Positions 22,669 to 34,945 of a stretch of DNA of 64,000 nt are shown here, one piece after another (position 1 is the first letter of the stretch; each line of letters opens with the position of its first letter). Source of the DNA: Daedaleopsis sinensis (taxonomy: Eukaryota; Basidiomycota; Agaricomycetes; Polyporales; Polyporaceae); assembly GCA_033807695.1 (NCBI GenBank), contig CM066306.1, positions 2,604,001 to 2,668,000 on the forward strand, given 5' to 3'. A program made the translations under genes and the position numbers. The notes under the pieces were generated by a model. That model ran no database searches. It was not told where the DNA came from and saw nothing but the letters and a program-made list of their open reading frames with translations.

Positions 22669-24560
22669 GGTGAGCGGGGAGGGAGAGATGGGTTGGAAAC
22701 GGACTCACGACGGACTGTGCTCCATCTAGGCGCGTGTGTGCATATGCAACGGAGATATGAAGGGGGGCAGGAGCAGGGCGGACGGAAAGCGATGGCGGTA
22801 AGTACGGGAAGAGGTCAGCGTCTGGGGGTGGCAACGAACCGCAACGTGGGCGGGAATTCACACGTACGACGGGGAGCGCAGGAGGAGAAGCCCTGCCGAG
22901 GGATCCGTGGCCAGAGCTCGTCTGCTGGTCGAGGTACGTCGACCACATCCGCTGCATCGTACAGACCCAATAGTTTACACACAAGTACAGGGAGGAGGAG
23001 AGGTGCCAAGTCCGCCTTTGTCTCTTGTCTTTATCTCCAGCTTTCTTCTGTTCACACTACTTGCCTTGCCGTCCACGTGGCGCCCGTCCATCCCCAACTG
23101 CCATCTCGGCCCTTCTTCCCTCCCTCCGCCAACCCGCCGCAGCCAGTCCGTCCCCGCTCCATATATACTTCCTTCTCCCCGTCTACGCCGCTCCGCTCCG
23201 AACTCTCCTCTATGTGCGCACGCATCCACCACCAACGCACATCTGCCCCCGCCAGCGCCGCCGGCCATCGCATACAGCTGATGGTCACCGCTCCAATCAT
23301 GATCCCGGCGACAGTTGTGCGCGCAGTCACTGCATTCACAGAACATATATATTTATCCCAGGCCTTCCCAGGGACGAGGTAACCCAGTGAAAAGTTGGTT
23401 CATGACCAGGACTGTAGCCTACTAATACTATCATCCGGAGGGATCCAGACAATACATCCTGCGTTTGTTGGTGGAGGATCGGATATCGAACTCTTGAGCA
23501 ATATCTTGTACAATGATACTTCGTGTCCGCCCGCATCCGCTACAAGCACATATGAACTTATATACTGCCTCCGCAGCGACCAGCCATCACGTACAGGTGA
23601 TGTCGATGGCATGAGCGGTCCAATGATGACAGATGCCAGATGCAGATCCCCGTCGGAGACACTACCAATTGCGCGCGCAGTCACCGCATCCAGATGTATT
23701 TACTTTGATCAGCTGCCTGAGGGGGTTCTTGCAACAGATTCTGCAGAACTCAGATTCCTCTGAAATTCAGGTTTGCTAAGGATTTACATCCGTACCTCCA
23801 TGGACAATTCCGTGCTGTACTAGTTCAATGGACCAGGATCTCCGCTAGGCGCCGCGAGGTGGTTTAGCAACGGCGTAAGCGCCTTCAAGACAAGGCTAGT
23901 ATTGACGACAGTTGAGAAATCTCCCGTTTTATCCGTCTGTGCTCCTCTGTAGGTAGGTATTGTATTGACTGTCATTTATTCCACCACGGTCAGCAACGGA
24001 GACTATGTATATTTCGGTGGCATCCTGTACACGAAATATCTTGCCAGGAGCCTGAGTGACGGTCAAATTGTGCAATAGAAGCAGCGTACGGATCTTGGAA
24101 CGCAGACACCGCGCTCGATTCCTGCCACAGTATGTGGGATGAAGGGGTCGTGAATATGGAGAGCGTCGGGTATCACAGGCAAATCTTACAGAGAATCAGG
24201 TTTAGCACGGAGACAGTCTCGCCAGCTGTCGTCGGCAGTCTTGCACCAGCAGCAGCTCACAGACGGCATGCACAGAAAAATGCGGATATAGACGTACAAC
24301 GGCGGCAGATGCAAAGAGCCCCGGAGAGCGTGGTGTGTACTGTACATGCAATATGCAATAAGTGTCTAAACCAGTGCTAGGGTACGACGGTGGATGCACA
24401 CGGAGGCAGATGACGTAGCTACGAAGCCGAGGCTTCAGGAAAAGGGCGCGACCGAGTGGGAGCGGGAGCAGAAGGCGGCCCTGGGAGGAACACCGCCGAG
24501 AATACCCCCGCAATAGAACACCCGAGCCCGCGCTCGCATGGACAAGCAAGGGACAAGCAG
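22669..24560. other. Gene-poor 1.9 kb
   Basis: No ORF here looks coding. The left third is a CT-rich tetraspanin promoter; the middle holds an imperfect direct duplication (see repeat); the right end carries the kinase 3' region. Confidence 0.5.
23264..23710. repeat. Imperfect ancient direct duplication (about 23264-23360 and 23583-23710)
   Basis: Both copies keep the same order of blocks: GCCATCnCnTACAGnTGATG, then GGTCCAATnATGA or its near match, an ATCCC block, then GCGCGCAGTCACnGCATnCA followed by an AT-rich TATTTA stretch. The second copy is about 30 bp longer. Found by eye; the extent is approximate. Confidence 0.45.
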
Positions 24561-27500
24561 CTACTCGAACGCGACCGGCATCGGGAACGCACCGTGCCCA
24601 TGGCCCGGGCTCGAGCTCGTGCTCGTGCTCGTGCTGGGCACCACCGTGCGCACGTCCGTGAGCGCGAGCGAGCCCGCGCTCGCGCTCGCGCCCGCGTTGC
24701 TCATCAGCGCGAGGCTGCCCAGCGGCCGGCGGTCGAACGCGAACGCGTCCTCCGCCTCCTCCTCCTCGATCGTGTCGTCCGGCGCGGGGTCGAGCATGTG
24801 CGCGAGCCCCGCCTCGACGACCGCCATCCACTGCTGCAGCTCGTCGACCGTGCGCGCGAGCTCCGCGTGCGTCGCCTCGTGCGAGTGCATCAGCGGGCCG
24901 AGGTCGAGCGCGCGGAGCGGCGGCCCGAGCAGGACGTCGGACGGGAGCGAGGGGAGCGAGTGCGAGCCCCCGAACGAGAGCGAGAGCGAGTGCGACGTGA
25001 ATGGGGTGTCGGACGCGAGCAGCCGCAGGTCGGTGGAGGAGAGGTTCGGATGCGAGGCGAGAGAGTTGAGCGAGGTCGTCGAGGAGGATGCGGTCGAGTT
25101 CGGCTGTGGGAAGCCGTTGGGGGGTTTTGTGGGGCGCGGAGGAATAGGGTACGGCGCGGGAGAGGGCGGCAGTAGGTCGGTCATGCCGAGCTTGTGCTCG
25201 GAGCTTAGCGTAGGAATCTAGGGGATGATAGGTCAGTCGCTGATTTAGCGGGAGCGGCGAAGGTGGCATGCTACCTTTAGAACGTCTCGTAGTCCAGGCA
25301 ATGGCATGCCGGCCGAGGTGCTGAACGACGATTCGGCGGGGCTACCGCTTCGTTCGTCCCGGCCTTTCGCAAAAGGCCTGATCGGCAGGTCAAGAGGTGG
25401 TGCAGACCCTAGTCGATGGAGGCTCGGACGTCTGGAAGGCCCCTTCACGCTGCCTATCATCAAGCTCTGCGCCGCCGCAAATGGGTTCGCTTCCGTTGTT
25501 GCTGTCGCTGAGCGGGCACGGACCATCGGCGATGGTGTCGGCAATGACCCTCCGGGCGACGCGAGACGTTTCGGGATGATTGATGCATCTAATGATTGCG
25601 ATGTTTGGTGGACACTGGACGTCGTGGAAATCGTAGAGATCGTGGACACGCTCGAGTGCGTGGGTGATCTTCGATCGTGGCCGTGGGGTAAACGGAACGT
25701 GGGCAAGGGGGACGCGCTAACATCCCTATCGCCGTCAATGGGACTGGGAGAGACAGGAGGAAAGCGGAAGCCGGGACTCGTCGCGAAGGCGTTGTCTCGG
25801 GGTGTAGGTGAGGCAGCGGAGGCGGGAGGCGATGACAGACCTGGCGCACTACTTTGTGACCGTTTCCGGTTCGCTAGCGGTCGACTGGAGGCCATCCCTT
25901 CGGGAGATGAAGCGGACAAGACTATCGGTGGAGGGCTATCGACCGATGAGTCGACTGGAGACAGTTCAGGGATCTCGATGTCGGGAACACCGCGGGTAGA
26001 TCGGACTTCCCGATAGTTAGGAATGGACTTTGTAGAAAGCGGAGCTGGTTTGGGTTCTCCGTCCAACAGCGACGGCGTCGGCGTCGGGGCTGACGCCCTT
26101 GGGATGCCCGGTCCTAATGGAGGTAACCGCTCCCGCTTGCGTTCTAGTGGAGAGGCGGGAGGAGGGGCCTCGTTCTCGTCTAGCTCACGGCCGGCAGACT
26201 TCGAACGAGGTGTAGCGTCTCGAGGAGGAAAAATGAAAGAAGATTGCTTAGCAGTTCGGGGTTCCTCGTTATGATCTGAGATGGCCAAAGTTCTTGCGTT
26301 CGATGGACTCCTACCACGAGCTGGAGTGCTGGAGACATTCAACGAAGGGTTTGCCAGGAAATCGTCAGAGGGCATATCGAAAGTAGGGATACGGAACGGG
26401 TCAGGAGCAGGGAGATCCCCGTAATCGAAGAGATTCCGCAATGTAGCCGGTACGCTAGATATGGGCGGCGGACGAACGGTCGACTGACCTCCAGCGGTCT
26501 CATCTTCAAGTAGATCGAGGAGAGCGCTGTCAGGCTCAAAATGATCGAGGCTAGACGTCGAACGGCCTCTGACTGTGTTGAATTCCCAAGGGTTGTCGTC
26601 TTCAAAAGCAGCATCTGATAGGTCACTGAAAGGTCGTGTAAGAGTAGGTATCTAGAATAGTCTTCGGAGAGAATGAGGTACGTACCCCCGCTCTCGCTCC
26701 TCTTCGGCCTCCCATGGAAGAGGAAGTGCCATGCTTGCACGAGTACCGCCACCCTTAGTCCAGGCATCGTAGCGGAGAATGAGGTCCTTGAGGAAGGTCA
26801 CAGGCACCTTGCGGACAGAAACTATCCATTTAGTCTTCGATAGCTCGTCCGCAGACAACCGCTATGATAACATTGTCAATACGGTGCTCCTCGCGCTAAG
26901 AGGTGACGTACGTCGCTTGGGGACTCCCGTAGACATGCCGCTACAAAGTCCCGCAGCTCTTTGCTACCCTCTCCCTCAGCCAGTCTTGGCGGCTTCATCC
27001 TCGGTATTAGCTGTATGAGCTTCGCCTGGTCCACGATATGCGAGTTAGGGGCGCTGCCCTTGATCATCTCATATATCATAATCCCCAAGCTCCAGATGTC
27101 TGCCTTCGTATCATATGCCGAGGCATGCGCGACCTCCGGAGCCATCCAATGCGGGGTTCCGACAAGAGTATTCCGCTTGCTGGATGCGGTGACAAGCAGC
27201 GCAGAGACACCGAAGTCGCAGATCATGACTTTGCCGGTGGATGTGATGAGGACGTTCGCAGCCTTCAGGTCTCGGTGGATGATAGACGACTTGTGCAAGT
27301 AGCTGAGACCGTTCAGGACCTCGCGAGTGATGACAGAAACGTACTTCTCCTCCACCACCCCGTCCTTGCACGCCTTCATGAGTGTCCGTACGCTCCCTCC
27401 CTGAGCGAACTCCATCACGATCCATACGCGCGGACCGTCCATGTAGCAGCCGAAGTACTTGGTGACATTGGGTGCGTCCCGAAGCTGCGAGAGGAGCGCC

Positions 27501-27670
27501 ACCTCGCGCTGGATGTCTCCGACATCGTCGTCCTCGGTGTCGAGGTTGATGATCTTAAGTGCGACAACTTCGCCGGTGCGGAGGTCCCTGCCTTTGTGCA
27601 CGGAGCCGTACGCGCCCTTGCCTACAGTCTCAAGACGTTGGTAGAGCTGGTGCACGGATACTGGAGGCAT
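24561..27670 (-). CDS. Germinal-centre (GCK/STE20-like) protein kinase, Nak1/Kic1 type
   Basis: Exons (plus coordinates): 24561-25217, 25275-26625, 26686-26861, 26912-27670; 980 residues. An N-terminal kinase domain has GKGAYGSV (17-24), Lys39, Glu56, HRDLKAAN (132-139), DFG (152-154) and GTPHWMAPEV, the last typical of STE20/GCK enzymes. After the kinase comes a conserved short stretch (LILRYDAWTKGG), then about 650 Ser/Pro-rich disordered residues and a C-terminal helix at about 830-870 (HAELARTVDELQQWMAVVEA). This layout fits fungal Nak1/Kic1, the upstream kinase of the RAM/MOR pathway controlling polarity and cell separation with Cbk1/Orb6. The subfamily call is inference; the kinase itself appears fully active. 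Confidence 0.88.
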
Positions 27671-28329
27671 CGTTTATGGAGTGCGGAAGCAGGGTGAACG
27701 AAGAAGAACTTGGGATGCTGAGAACCAGCCCGGGAAGAATCATGGAGAACGGTCAACGCGAAGAGCAGCAGAGAGACGTATCAAGCAAAGGCAGCAATGT
27801 GCAACATGGGCGTTCGCAGACCGCAAGTAAGTCGGGCGACGTCGAGCGCAGGACGGGATGAGGCGGAGGAAGGTACCGGTTACAACATACGCTGGCGCGG
27901 ACCGTTGTGGCCTGTCCCGACTCCGGGCACTATCTCCCCGGCGTCTCCTGCCGATCACACAGCTTTTCCAGTCGGCCTCAAACCACTAGCTACATACTCG
28001 TAAACCAGCCTCTAGTTCCCGGGAGTGAATCGTTCTAACAAAAGTATCTGCTGCCTCGCCATTCATCGTCGAATCCACTCCAGAAGCTCTGAAAATGTCT
28101 CCCTCACTGGGAACTTCTGTCAGCTTGAAGTGGCGAATGATGGTGCGGGCCGGGGGGTTGCTGTTGTCTCCCCTAGGCAGACAATGAGGACCTATTGAAC
28201 GGGGGGAGCGGCGCGCTGAGCTGGGCGACTGTGACTAGAGTAATATATACATTGTCAAGTGTACACCAGCCTTGAACTTTTGAACAGCATTTCCACTCAC
28301 CGAAACATGACCGTTGAGGCGTTCGGCTC
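27671..28329. other. Intergenic: Nak1-like promoter and helicase 3' flank
   Basis: 659 bp, no coding signal seen. Confidence 0.5.
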
Positions 28330-30111
28330 TCAACTGGCAACGGTTTTCTCGAAACCTTGTACCGCGTGCGTGACAAGCTTGTACAGCGCCTCGCCTTCTG
28401 TTGAGAAGTAGGGCCATTGTGAATCGAGGATCTTCTCTAGTTTGGCCATAGTCGTACACACGTGGGCCCGGTCGCAAAGACGAGATATGAGCCGGTCCGA
28501 TAGGTATTTGCATGACGGCATGTCACTGTTAGGAGGACGAAGTACACGCCATCGTAGGATCCGCCAATGCTCCAACGTGCGACCAAGGGACTTCTTCATA
28601 TGCGGCTCGAGCGACTTGAAGGTTCCGTCGACCCACGGTGCAGGTTTTCGAGCAGCGACAGGCTTTGGGAGACGCTGAACCCACTGCGCAACGAGCTCAC
28701 GATCGACGGACTCCTCTGGGTCTGGATTATGGACACTGCAACAGTGCTCGGGGAGACTGCCTAAGGCTTCATCGTTGTAGGCCAGCTGGACTTCACGAGG
28801 GCACGAACTCAGTGTCGCATTGAAGAACTCCAGGATGATCTTGGGGACGTCGTCACGACGGCGTGCCTCCTCCCGCTCCTTATCCGTGGTGATTTGGCCT
28901 GGCGGTAAGATTCGTAGCCAGGACGGAACGAACGCATAGACGACACCTTGGGACCCGTCGCGCGAGACACGACCCCATTGTTTGCAGAGCTTCGAGTAGA
29001 TTAGGGAGCCGCCCAGAGAGAAAGTCACAACTCGCGTTGCCGAGATGTTGTAGGTGTAGGCATAATCGTCCGTCACAACTCCGATACGGATCGCTCCGAA
29101 GTCCATTCTAGCCTTGAAATCGTTGAACTCTTGTAGGTCCATCAAGCCATTAAAAGGCATTATTAGGCGCGTACGATTGGGAATATCGAGAGGGATGAGC
29201 GAGTCCAGAAACTGCATGACGCAATGGCTAATTTCAAGGGTGTCACAGAATATGAGCGTAGGCCGGATGTCGGTAGCAGACTTCATAGAGGCTGGTATCA
29301 GGAAGCTCAAGTCGAGATATTGGGTGCCTGAGACTGGGTGTTCGAGGAAACGAGGAATGAACTTGACGTTCTTCCGGTCGACTGGGTATCGTGCATTGGT
29401 GAAAGACCTAAAGCCCAGGGATTGCGCGATTTCCTGAGTTTCCAAGGGTGTAGCGGTACTTGTCATACTAGCCCAGATTGTGTGATGAGGAAGCCGGTCG
29501 CGCATGTGCAGGATAGCCCGGTAGGGTGCTTGCCAGACACTTGAGTCATTCTTGTTCGCCAGGTGTACCTCGGCAATGAAGAGCCAGCGAATCTGTATGC
29601 AAGTCCGGTCCTGAGACCACATCTGCTGCAGATTGTCGTTCTTCAGCATCCCGGGAGTCACTACTGCAATGCGGACACCAGAGCCTCCAGTGATCTCCTT
29701 GACGAGGTCCCGTTTATCGTACTGCGCGTTGCGGAGAGTGGTTCGATTTATCGCTAAGGCGAAGAGGTTGTACGATCTAAAGGCCTCAGCCTGTGTTAAG
29801 TTTGAATAAGTCAGTATGTGTATGCGGCTCAGACTCATTTATCGAGTCCAACGAGATTTGAATCAGACCTGCTGTTCCGAAAGTATGTCCGACGGGACCA
29901 CTACAATACCGATGCCGCTGTGACCTAGATGTTGCGCCGCTGAAAAGGGTGCTACCATGACAAGAGTTTTTCCGAAGCCAGGCGCAGCGACAAGGAAGAG
30001 ATCGCGGCCATGAATTAGGTCGAGTCCGTGTGCGAGCTGGAAGTCACGAGCGGCGAGGCAGCAGTTTTGTTGGAGGATCTCAGCGAGTTTCTCGGACGTG
30101 ATGTGAGACAT
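28330..30111 (-). CDS. RecQ-like SF2 helicase-fold protein with degenerate motif II
   Basis: Exons (plus coordinates): 28330-29790 and 29869-30111; 567 residues from the ATG at 30111 (an in-frame ATG at 30162 would add 17). Motif I APGFGKT (43-49) is intact and VVVPSDILSEQQ is motif Ia. Motif II, normally DEAH, reads AEVH (154-157), so the Mg-binding Asp is Ala. SMTSTATP is motif III. A RecA2-like half follows with IFCDT (motif IV) and QWGRVSRDG where QxxGRxxRDG (motif VI) is expected. The ~200-residue C-terminus is unrelated to RecQ zinc/winged-helix domains as far as I can see. Such RecQ-like genes are numerous and variable in Agaricomycetes. It is probably not a normal helicase. Confidence 0.65.
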
Positions 30112-30436
30112 GTCCAAGACAGGACTATAAGGACTATACGAGGTAGTACAGAGTGAGCACATAGCGGATGAAGGAGACCTGAAGGAGACCCGAGTCGCGC
30201 GGCCAGCCTCGTCTCATACATCTAGTCCGTCGGCACGTTCAATCTCCGACGTTCCCACGGGGTTCGGCCGTATCAACGTTTTCTTGAACCACCACCGTTG
30301 TGGACCTACGTACTTTCGCATGATTCAGGGTTATGTAGTACCCTGCACCTCAAGATATGATTGCAAAAACTTGGCAGAAAAGCCAAGTAGTACACTACGC
30401 CTAAACACCAGACACCCGGGCCCCCACTGTATGTCT

Positions 30437-32332
30437 TCACTTGTTCTTCGCCAGAGGACTGATCTGGGGGAGACCAGGGAAGAATGCCGTCGGGATGGTG
30501 CTGCAATGAATCTAATAAGAAATGAGCAGTTGACGAATCACGGAAGCCACTCACGGGGTTGGAATCGCAGCGTTGGTGGCGAAACCGGAAGCAAGGTCGC
30601 CAGCCATAGTGGTGGGAGTGGAGTAGCCCGGAGGACGAGTCGCGGACTGGGTGACCTTCGCGTACGCAGTGTGCGACGAGCCGCTCTTGATGCATGAGAG
30701 TCCCGAGCCGTACGCACTCTCGCACTTCACGACTGCCTTGTCGGTCTGCGACCACATGTTGACGTTGCTGAGGTTGATGTCGAAGCAAGGGGCGCCATCC
30801 GCGCAGATGAGTTGGACTGGGGGGCGCTGCACACCATCGGCCACGTTGCCATTCCAGTTCTACGCAGAGGTCTTCAACTGATGTCTATTGAAATGCGAGT
30901 GAGACAAGACACGTACGGAGAAAGTGATGTTCTGCAGTTGAACACCCGCTCCCTGGCCGGGAGTTTGGGAAGACCAGAACTGGTCGATGTTCAGACCGTA
31001 CGCGGTACTACGAGAGATGAAGTTCTGGAACTGGACGTTCCTGACGTATCCGGAGCCCTTGTTGCTCTTGATCATGAAGGCTTGATTACCACCGTTGGTG
31101 TAAACGTTCCTATAAAGAACGTTCTCGATAGCAGTGCCATCAGAGAGACTGCCAATGGCGCTACCACCCGACTGGTTGCACCAAACTATGAAAACTTGAG
31201 CATGGCGACCATTGGATTCGCAGTGCTTGAAATTAACTTACTGCGCTCCACCAGGATGTTTGTCGCCGGAGACTGTACACCAATCGTGAACGAATGATAT
31301 GGGTCAGTCAAAGTGTGTAATTTACCTTGACGGTCACACACTCGTCGCGGTTCGTCACCTCAACGTCGTGGATCCAGTGGTTGTTACCCCATACATCCAC
31401 TCCGTCAGAGCCGCCGAGATTGGTACCTGACATAATCATTTGGTTCATGTTTCCGCTCTCATGCTCAGGAAATTTACCCACCGCGAATGGCCAGGTTGTA
31501 GACCTCTCCGTTAGAACCAGACTGTATCACGAGATGGAACTCGGGGGCTGTGAGGCTGTTTAAGAGAATTGTTATAAGGCAAGGGTGAGAGGATGATACT
31601 CACAGTCTACCATAATGAGGTCGTGAAGTGACCAGTTCTGAGAATTCACTATACGGATCAGACGCGGGCTGAAACAACAAAGGGTGAATATCAATACGGC
31701 AGTCCTGCGTGGGATACATAACGTACCCTGCGTTGCGACATTGGTATCCCAAGCCTTGAATACCACCCGCACTGTTCGCGGAGTAGAACTCAAAGTCGTT
31801 CGCATTCTCGATAGCGATCATATTGCCACTGGTAGTGGCTAAGAGCATGTTAACATTTGCAATGCGTACTAAGCGAGAGAGGGGAGAACGTACCAGCACG
31901 AGTAATTAGACCGTCAAGACGGAAGGCCCACTTTGTGCCGCCCTTGAGGTCGACCCAAGTCGCCATCTGATAGTTTCCTATACAGTCGGCGACGTGATTA
32001 CAGGACACTTGAGGAGTTGGAGCTCATAGTTACCTGCCGGGACATAGAGGGTCGAGCCAGAGTTCTTGAGAACACAGTTCTAGTAGGGGGAAAAGGCATG
32101 AGCGACTTAAAAGCTCCCTCTGCATAGCAGTCTCACAAGGAGAACAACATACGTTGAATGCACTCGTGATAGCAGGACCAATGTCGCTCGAGCCGACGCT
32201 CCCTCCGTAGTTGAGCACGTTGCAGATCGTGCCCTTCTGAGACAATGGAGTCGTGGGTCCGACACTTCCAGTGAGCTGGGCGGATGCCGCAGTGGCGAGG
32301 ACGACAGTCGCGAAGAGAGATTTGAAGCCCAT
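30437..32332 (-). CDS. rhgA: Rhamnogalacturonan hydrolase (GH28, RhgA type)
   Basis: Eleven exons (plus coordinates): 30437-30500, 30555-30859, 30917-31185, 31242-31272, 31326-31426, 31482-31547, 31604-31668, 31727-31838, 31894-31977, 32034-32079, 32153-32332; 440 residues, the same as Aspergillus RhgA. An 18-residue signal peptide (ends ATAASA) precedes the beta-helix. Conserved landmarks: [42 protein letters not shown] (the rhamnogalacturonase DEC in place of the polygalacturonase DDC), YGSGLSC and the C-terminal tail [13 protein letters not shown]. The enzyme cuts GalA-Rha bonds in the pectin backbone outside the cell. The last exon is easily missed because a stop follows directly after the donor at 30554. 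Confidence 0.95.
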
Positions 32333-33581
32333 GCTGAAGGGGTGGACACTGCGGTACCGAGTGTTTGCACAACCGCTCCGCCGGACGCTGAGCATTTATA
32401 GCCTCGCGACGGGAGAGTGCATGTGGCGCCACGGGGAGCCCAGGTAGCTCGCGAAGGTGGGGCTCTCCGAGGCATATCCGCATCCGAACATCGTACAATG
32501 ACGGCAGCTGCGTCAAATGGATGGGCTGCGCCAGGTTGCTCCCGAATATGTGGCATAATCTCCCCTTAGACGAAGCGGCGGCCCGTTGCGAAGCGACGCG
32601 CGGACTGTATAAATGGATTTAGTGATCATGAATGAGTGTCATGGGTTGGAGAAGCTACCAACGAGCGGGAGACTCTCCCACATGAGCAGCTTACCACGAG
32701 GGATCCCCCAGGCGAAGCATCGAGCTAGCTCGAGCTTCCCGGCGGACCGTCAGAACTCCACGGGCTTTTGCGTTCGAAGGGGTGCTAATTGGTCCAGAGG
32801 CATCATATCTTGCGCGCAAAGATGCATGACCCCTGGAAGCAGCCGCACGATCACAGGAAACAGTGTGAGAGTTTTAGCCGGTCGTTGACAATAAAAGATA
32901 CCGATACTTACTAGTACTCACTCGCCTTGACCATCTGCTGAGATTGATCGTGACGCTTACTTTGTGAGGTCAACCGGCTCGTCATGACGACGAGAAGAAG
33001 GGTGGTGCACCCAAGTGCTTGCCTCCTGGCCCCGATGTTCTTGCTAAAGTTAGGCCCTCTCAAGCATGACCTAAAACTCAAATCATGGCCTTCGACAAGC
33101 TCTCGTGCCGCGCGGGCCGGCGGTCTAAACCATTCCTCGCGTTCGACTCATAGTGGTCGAAGAATTAGCTCGATGCGCTCCACAGGGCGTTTCGTCTTCG
33201 CGTTGAGCTTTTGAGCGAGTGCATTAGGTTGGATGCCGATCAATAGCTCCAGAGTCGCGTTCCACAAGGAGGTTTGTTCGGAAGATATGCGGTCCGTAGT
33301 CGCCTTGCGCGATGAATTCGGCGTGATGAGGTCGGGGACGATATAAATCACGGTGCACTTGGTACGCAGCCCAACGACGCTGTCGAGAAGCTTGTTCCTT
33401 CAAGTTTGCAAGGATTCGCATGCTGACGGGCACGAATGCGACGTTCGACTGCTGGATGCTGGTGTTAGTGAGGTGCCAACAAGGACGTGATCTCAGCGCG
33501 AAGCAGCTATCGCGCTCGACGCTCGTCACCTAGTCACCAGGGTGTGTAGCAGAGAGAAGTATAGCATTGTCAATGACTCCT
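32333..33581. other. Intergenic 1.25 kb with a possible coding remnant
   Basis: Left third: rhgA promoter. At 33148-33390 on the minus strand there is an open stretch that reads like protein (…TVIYIVPDLITPNSS…AKTKRPVERIELILRPL, stop at 33148). Its upstream frame is broken by a stop, and no start or family is evident. I treat it as a remnant or an unrecognised exon. Confidence 0.3.
32394..32400 (-). promoter_or_regulatory. TATA box of the rhamnogalacturonan hydrolase gene
   Basis: TATAAAT on the minus strand, 62 bp before the start codon. A GTGGGG at 32457-32462 fits a CreA carbon-repression site. Confidence 0.55.
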
Positions 33582-34919
33582 TCATGGCTGAGGAGTGGGA
33601 AGAGATGGGGTATGTCTCCCTGCCCAAATGATAGTACGCACAACATGACGACAGTCTCTGTATAGACGGCAGATTGACAACTCGTCCCGATAGACGAAAC
33701 GCGACCTTAATGCTCGCACCGGAAGCGTGGCGCGTATCTCTTCGAACCGTCGAAACGCTTCATCGATTGAAGGGCGATCTTCGGGCTTCGTCCTGGTCAT
33801 ATCTGTGACTAGCGAGCTCATGAACTCGAAACAGGCACTTTGCTATAGCAGATCGCGATGTTCGTTACAACGATACCGAGTGTAGCATAACAACAAAGAC
33901 TCACCTCCATGAACTCTTGGCGGACAAGATTTCCTAGGGTGTAGATATCCGCTCGAAATGGATTATACATTCCTGAGGGATCCTCGAACTCTGGGACACT
34001 TCGGTCGCCCCCGAAATTGATTGGGGAGATTGTCTCTTGCCCTTCTGGGAACTGAACGGATAGCCCAAAGTCGATGTAGTAGTAGTGGGTGGGGCGGGAG
34101 GTACGCGTGTAGCCTCTGATCCTTCGTTTGAAATCGTAACTTTTTTCGGGATGGGTCGGATGAGGGATGTCAGAATACAGTGGCGTGGGGTCCATGAGGA
34201 CGTTCAACCTCGTAATATCGCTAGATGGCGACAGTTAGTAACGCATTTTTAGACGTAAGACGGCGATAATACGCATGTGCGATTCGATGACTATGTATGA
34301 ACTTGAGACCCTGATGAGAGATGAATGTGTAGTGGTCTCATTCAATACACAACTGTGACGACTTACTTCGAAGAGTTGTCGCATACATTCTACGGCCTCC
34401 CCCACGGTTGCGAATTTGACCGTGAATATGTTGACGAGGTACGGCATCACGAGGAAGATGTAATTTGGATTGAGAGGAGATTGAAGAGTCTCATACAAAG
34501 GGACAGTGTGGTTTGTCGGATCGGCCGCCAGGTGCTCTTGATTCAAGTGGCGTAAGATGTGCTGCTCTGTGGGGTTGCGAGACTTCCTGACCATCTTCAA
34601 CGAGACAATGCGACCATCGGATTCGCGTATAGCATCCAACGCCACAGTTATCTGGAAGTGAACTAGTCAGATGGGTGGCGAAGAATGTAAGTCGACGTAA
34701 ACTCACGATCGTAGATTGACCGTCCTCGCAAGCATACAGTTCCCTCTTTGTCTTCAGCCACGAGGGCTCCCAGTCTTTTCGATAGCGGGGACGCAAAAGA
34801 TAGCCTGATGCTGCAAGCCATTCGGCATGGTCCCTCCACATGTACTCGTCGTCGTACAGTCCGCCGTGCAGGGTTTGCCAGTAGTAATGGTGATGCTTGA
34901 AAGTACGTTCGTCGATCAT
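33582..34919 (-). CDS. Basidiomycete-expanded protein kinase-like protein, HRD changed to HAD
   Basis: Exons (plus coordinates): 33582-33842, 33905-34220, 34273-34310, 34367-34651, 34707-34919; 370 residues. An N-terminal segment (HHHYYWQTLHGGLYDDEYMW) leads into a kinase fold: the VAIK-type Lys90 (SLKMV), gatekeeper/hinge region FLVMPYL, catalytic loop IAHADITRLN (178-180 HAD instead of HRD, formed across an intron), DFG (229-231) and C-lobe TKPEDRPSIDEAF. The catalytic Asp is kept, so activity is possible. Kinases of this short, glycine-loop-poor type are numerous in Agaricomycetes; substrates are unknown. The last possible intron is a multiple of three and does not change the stop. A decayed relative lies at 62195-63517. 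Confidence 0.75.
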
Positions 34920-34928
34920 CTAAGAAGA

Positions 34929-34945
34929 GGGGGGGGGGGGGGGGG
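34929..34945. repeat. Homopolymer run of 17 G (C17 in the mRNA leader of the kinase)
   Basis: Ten bases upstream of the kinase ATG at 34919. Seen directly; the length may vary or be an assembly estimate. Confidence 0.85.

Noticed and set aside
22064..22984. 306-codon minus-strand open frame overlapping the tetraspanin start
   Set aside because: Different frame from the tetraspanin exon, Pro/Arg/His-rich throughout, no family motifs.
25306..26016. 236-codon plus-strand open frame opposite the Nak1-like kinase tail
   Set aside because: Antisense shadow of a GC-rich Ser/Pro-coding exon; no splice or family support.
26923..27697. Plus-strand open frames opposite the kinase domain
   Set aside because: The minus strand encodes an intact GCK domain with all motifs; the plus frames lack any recognisable feature.
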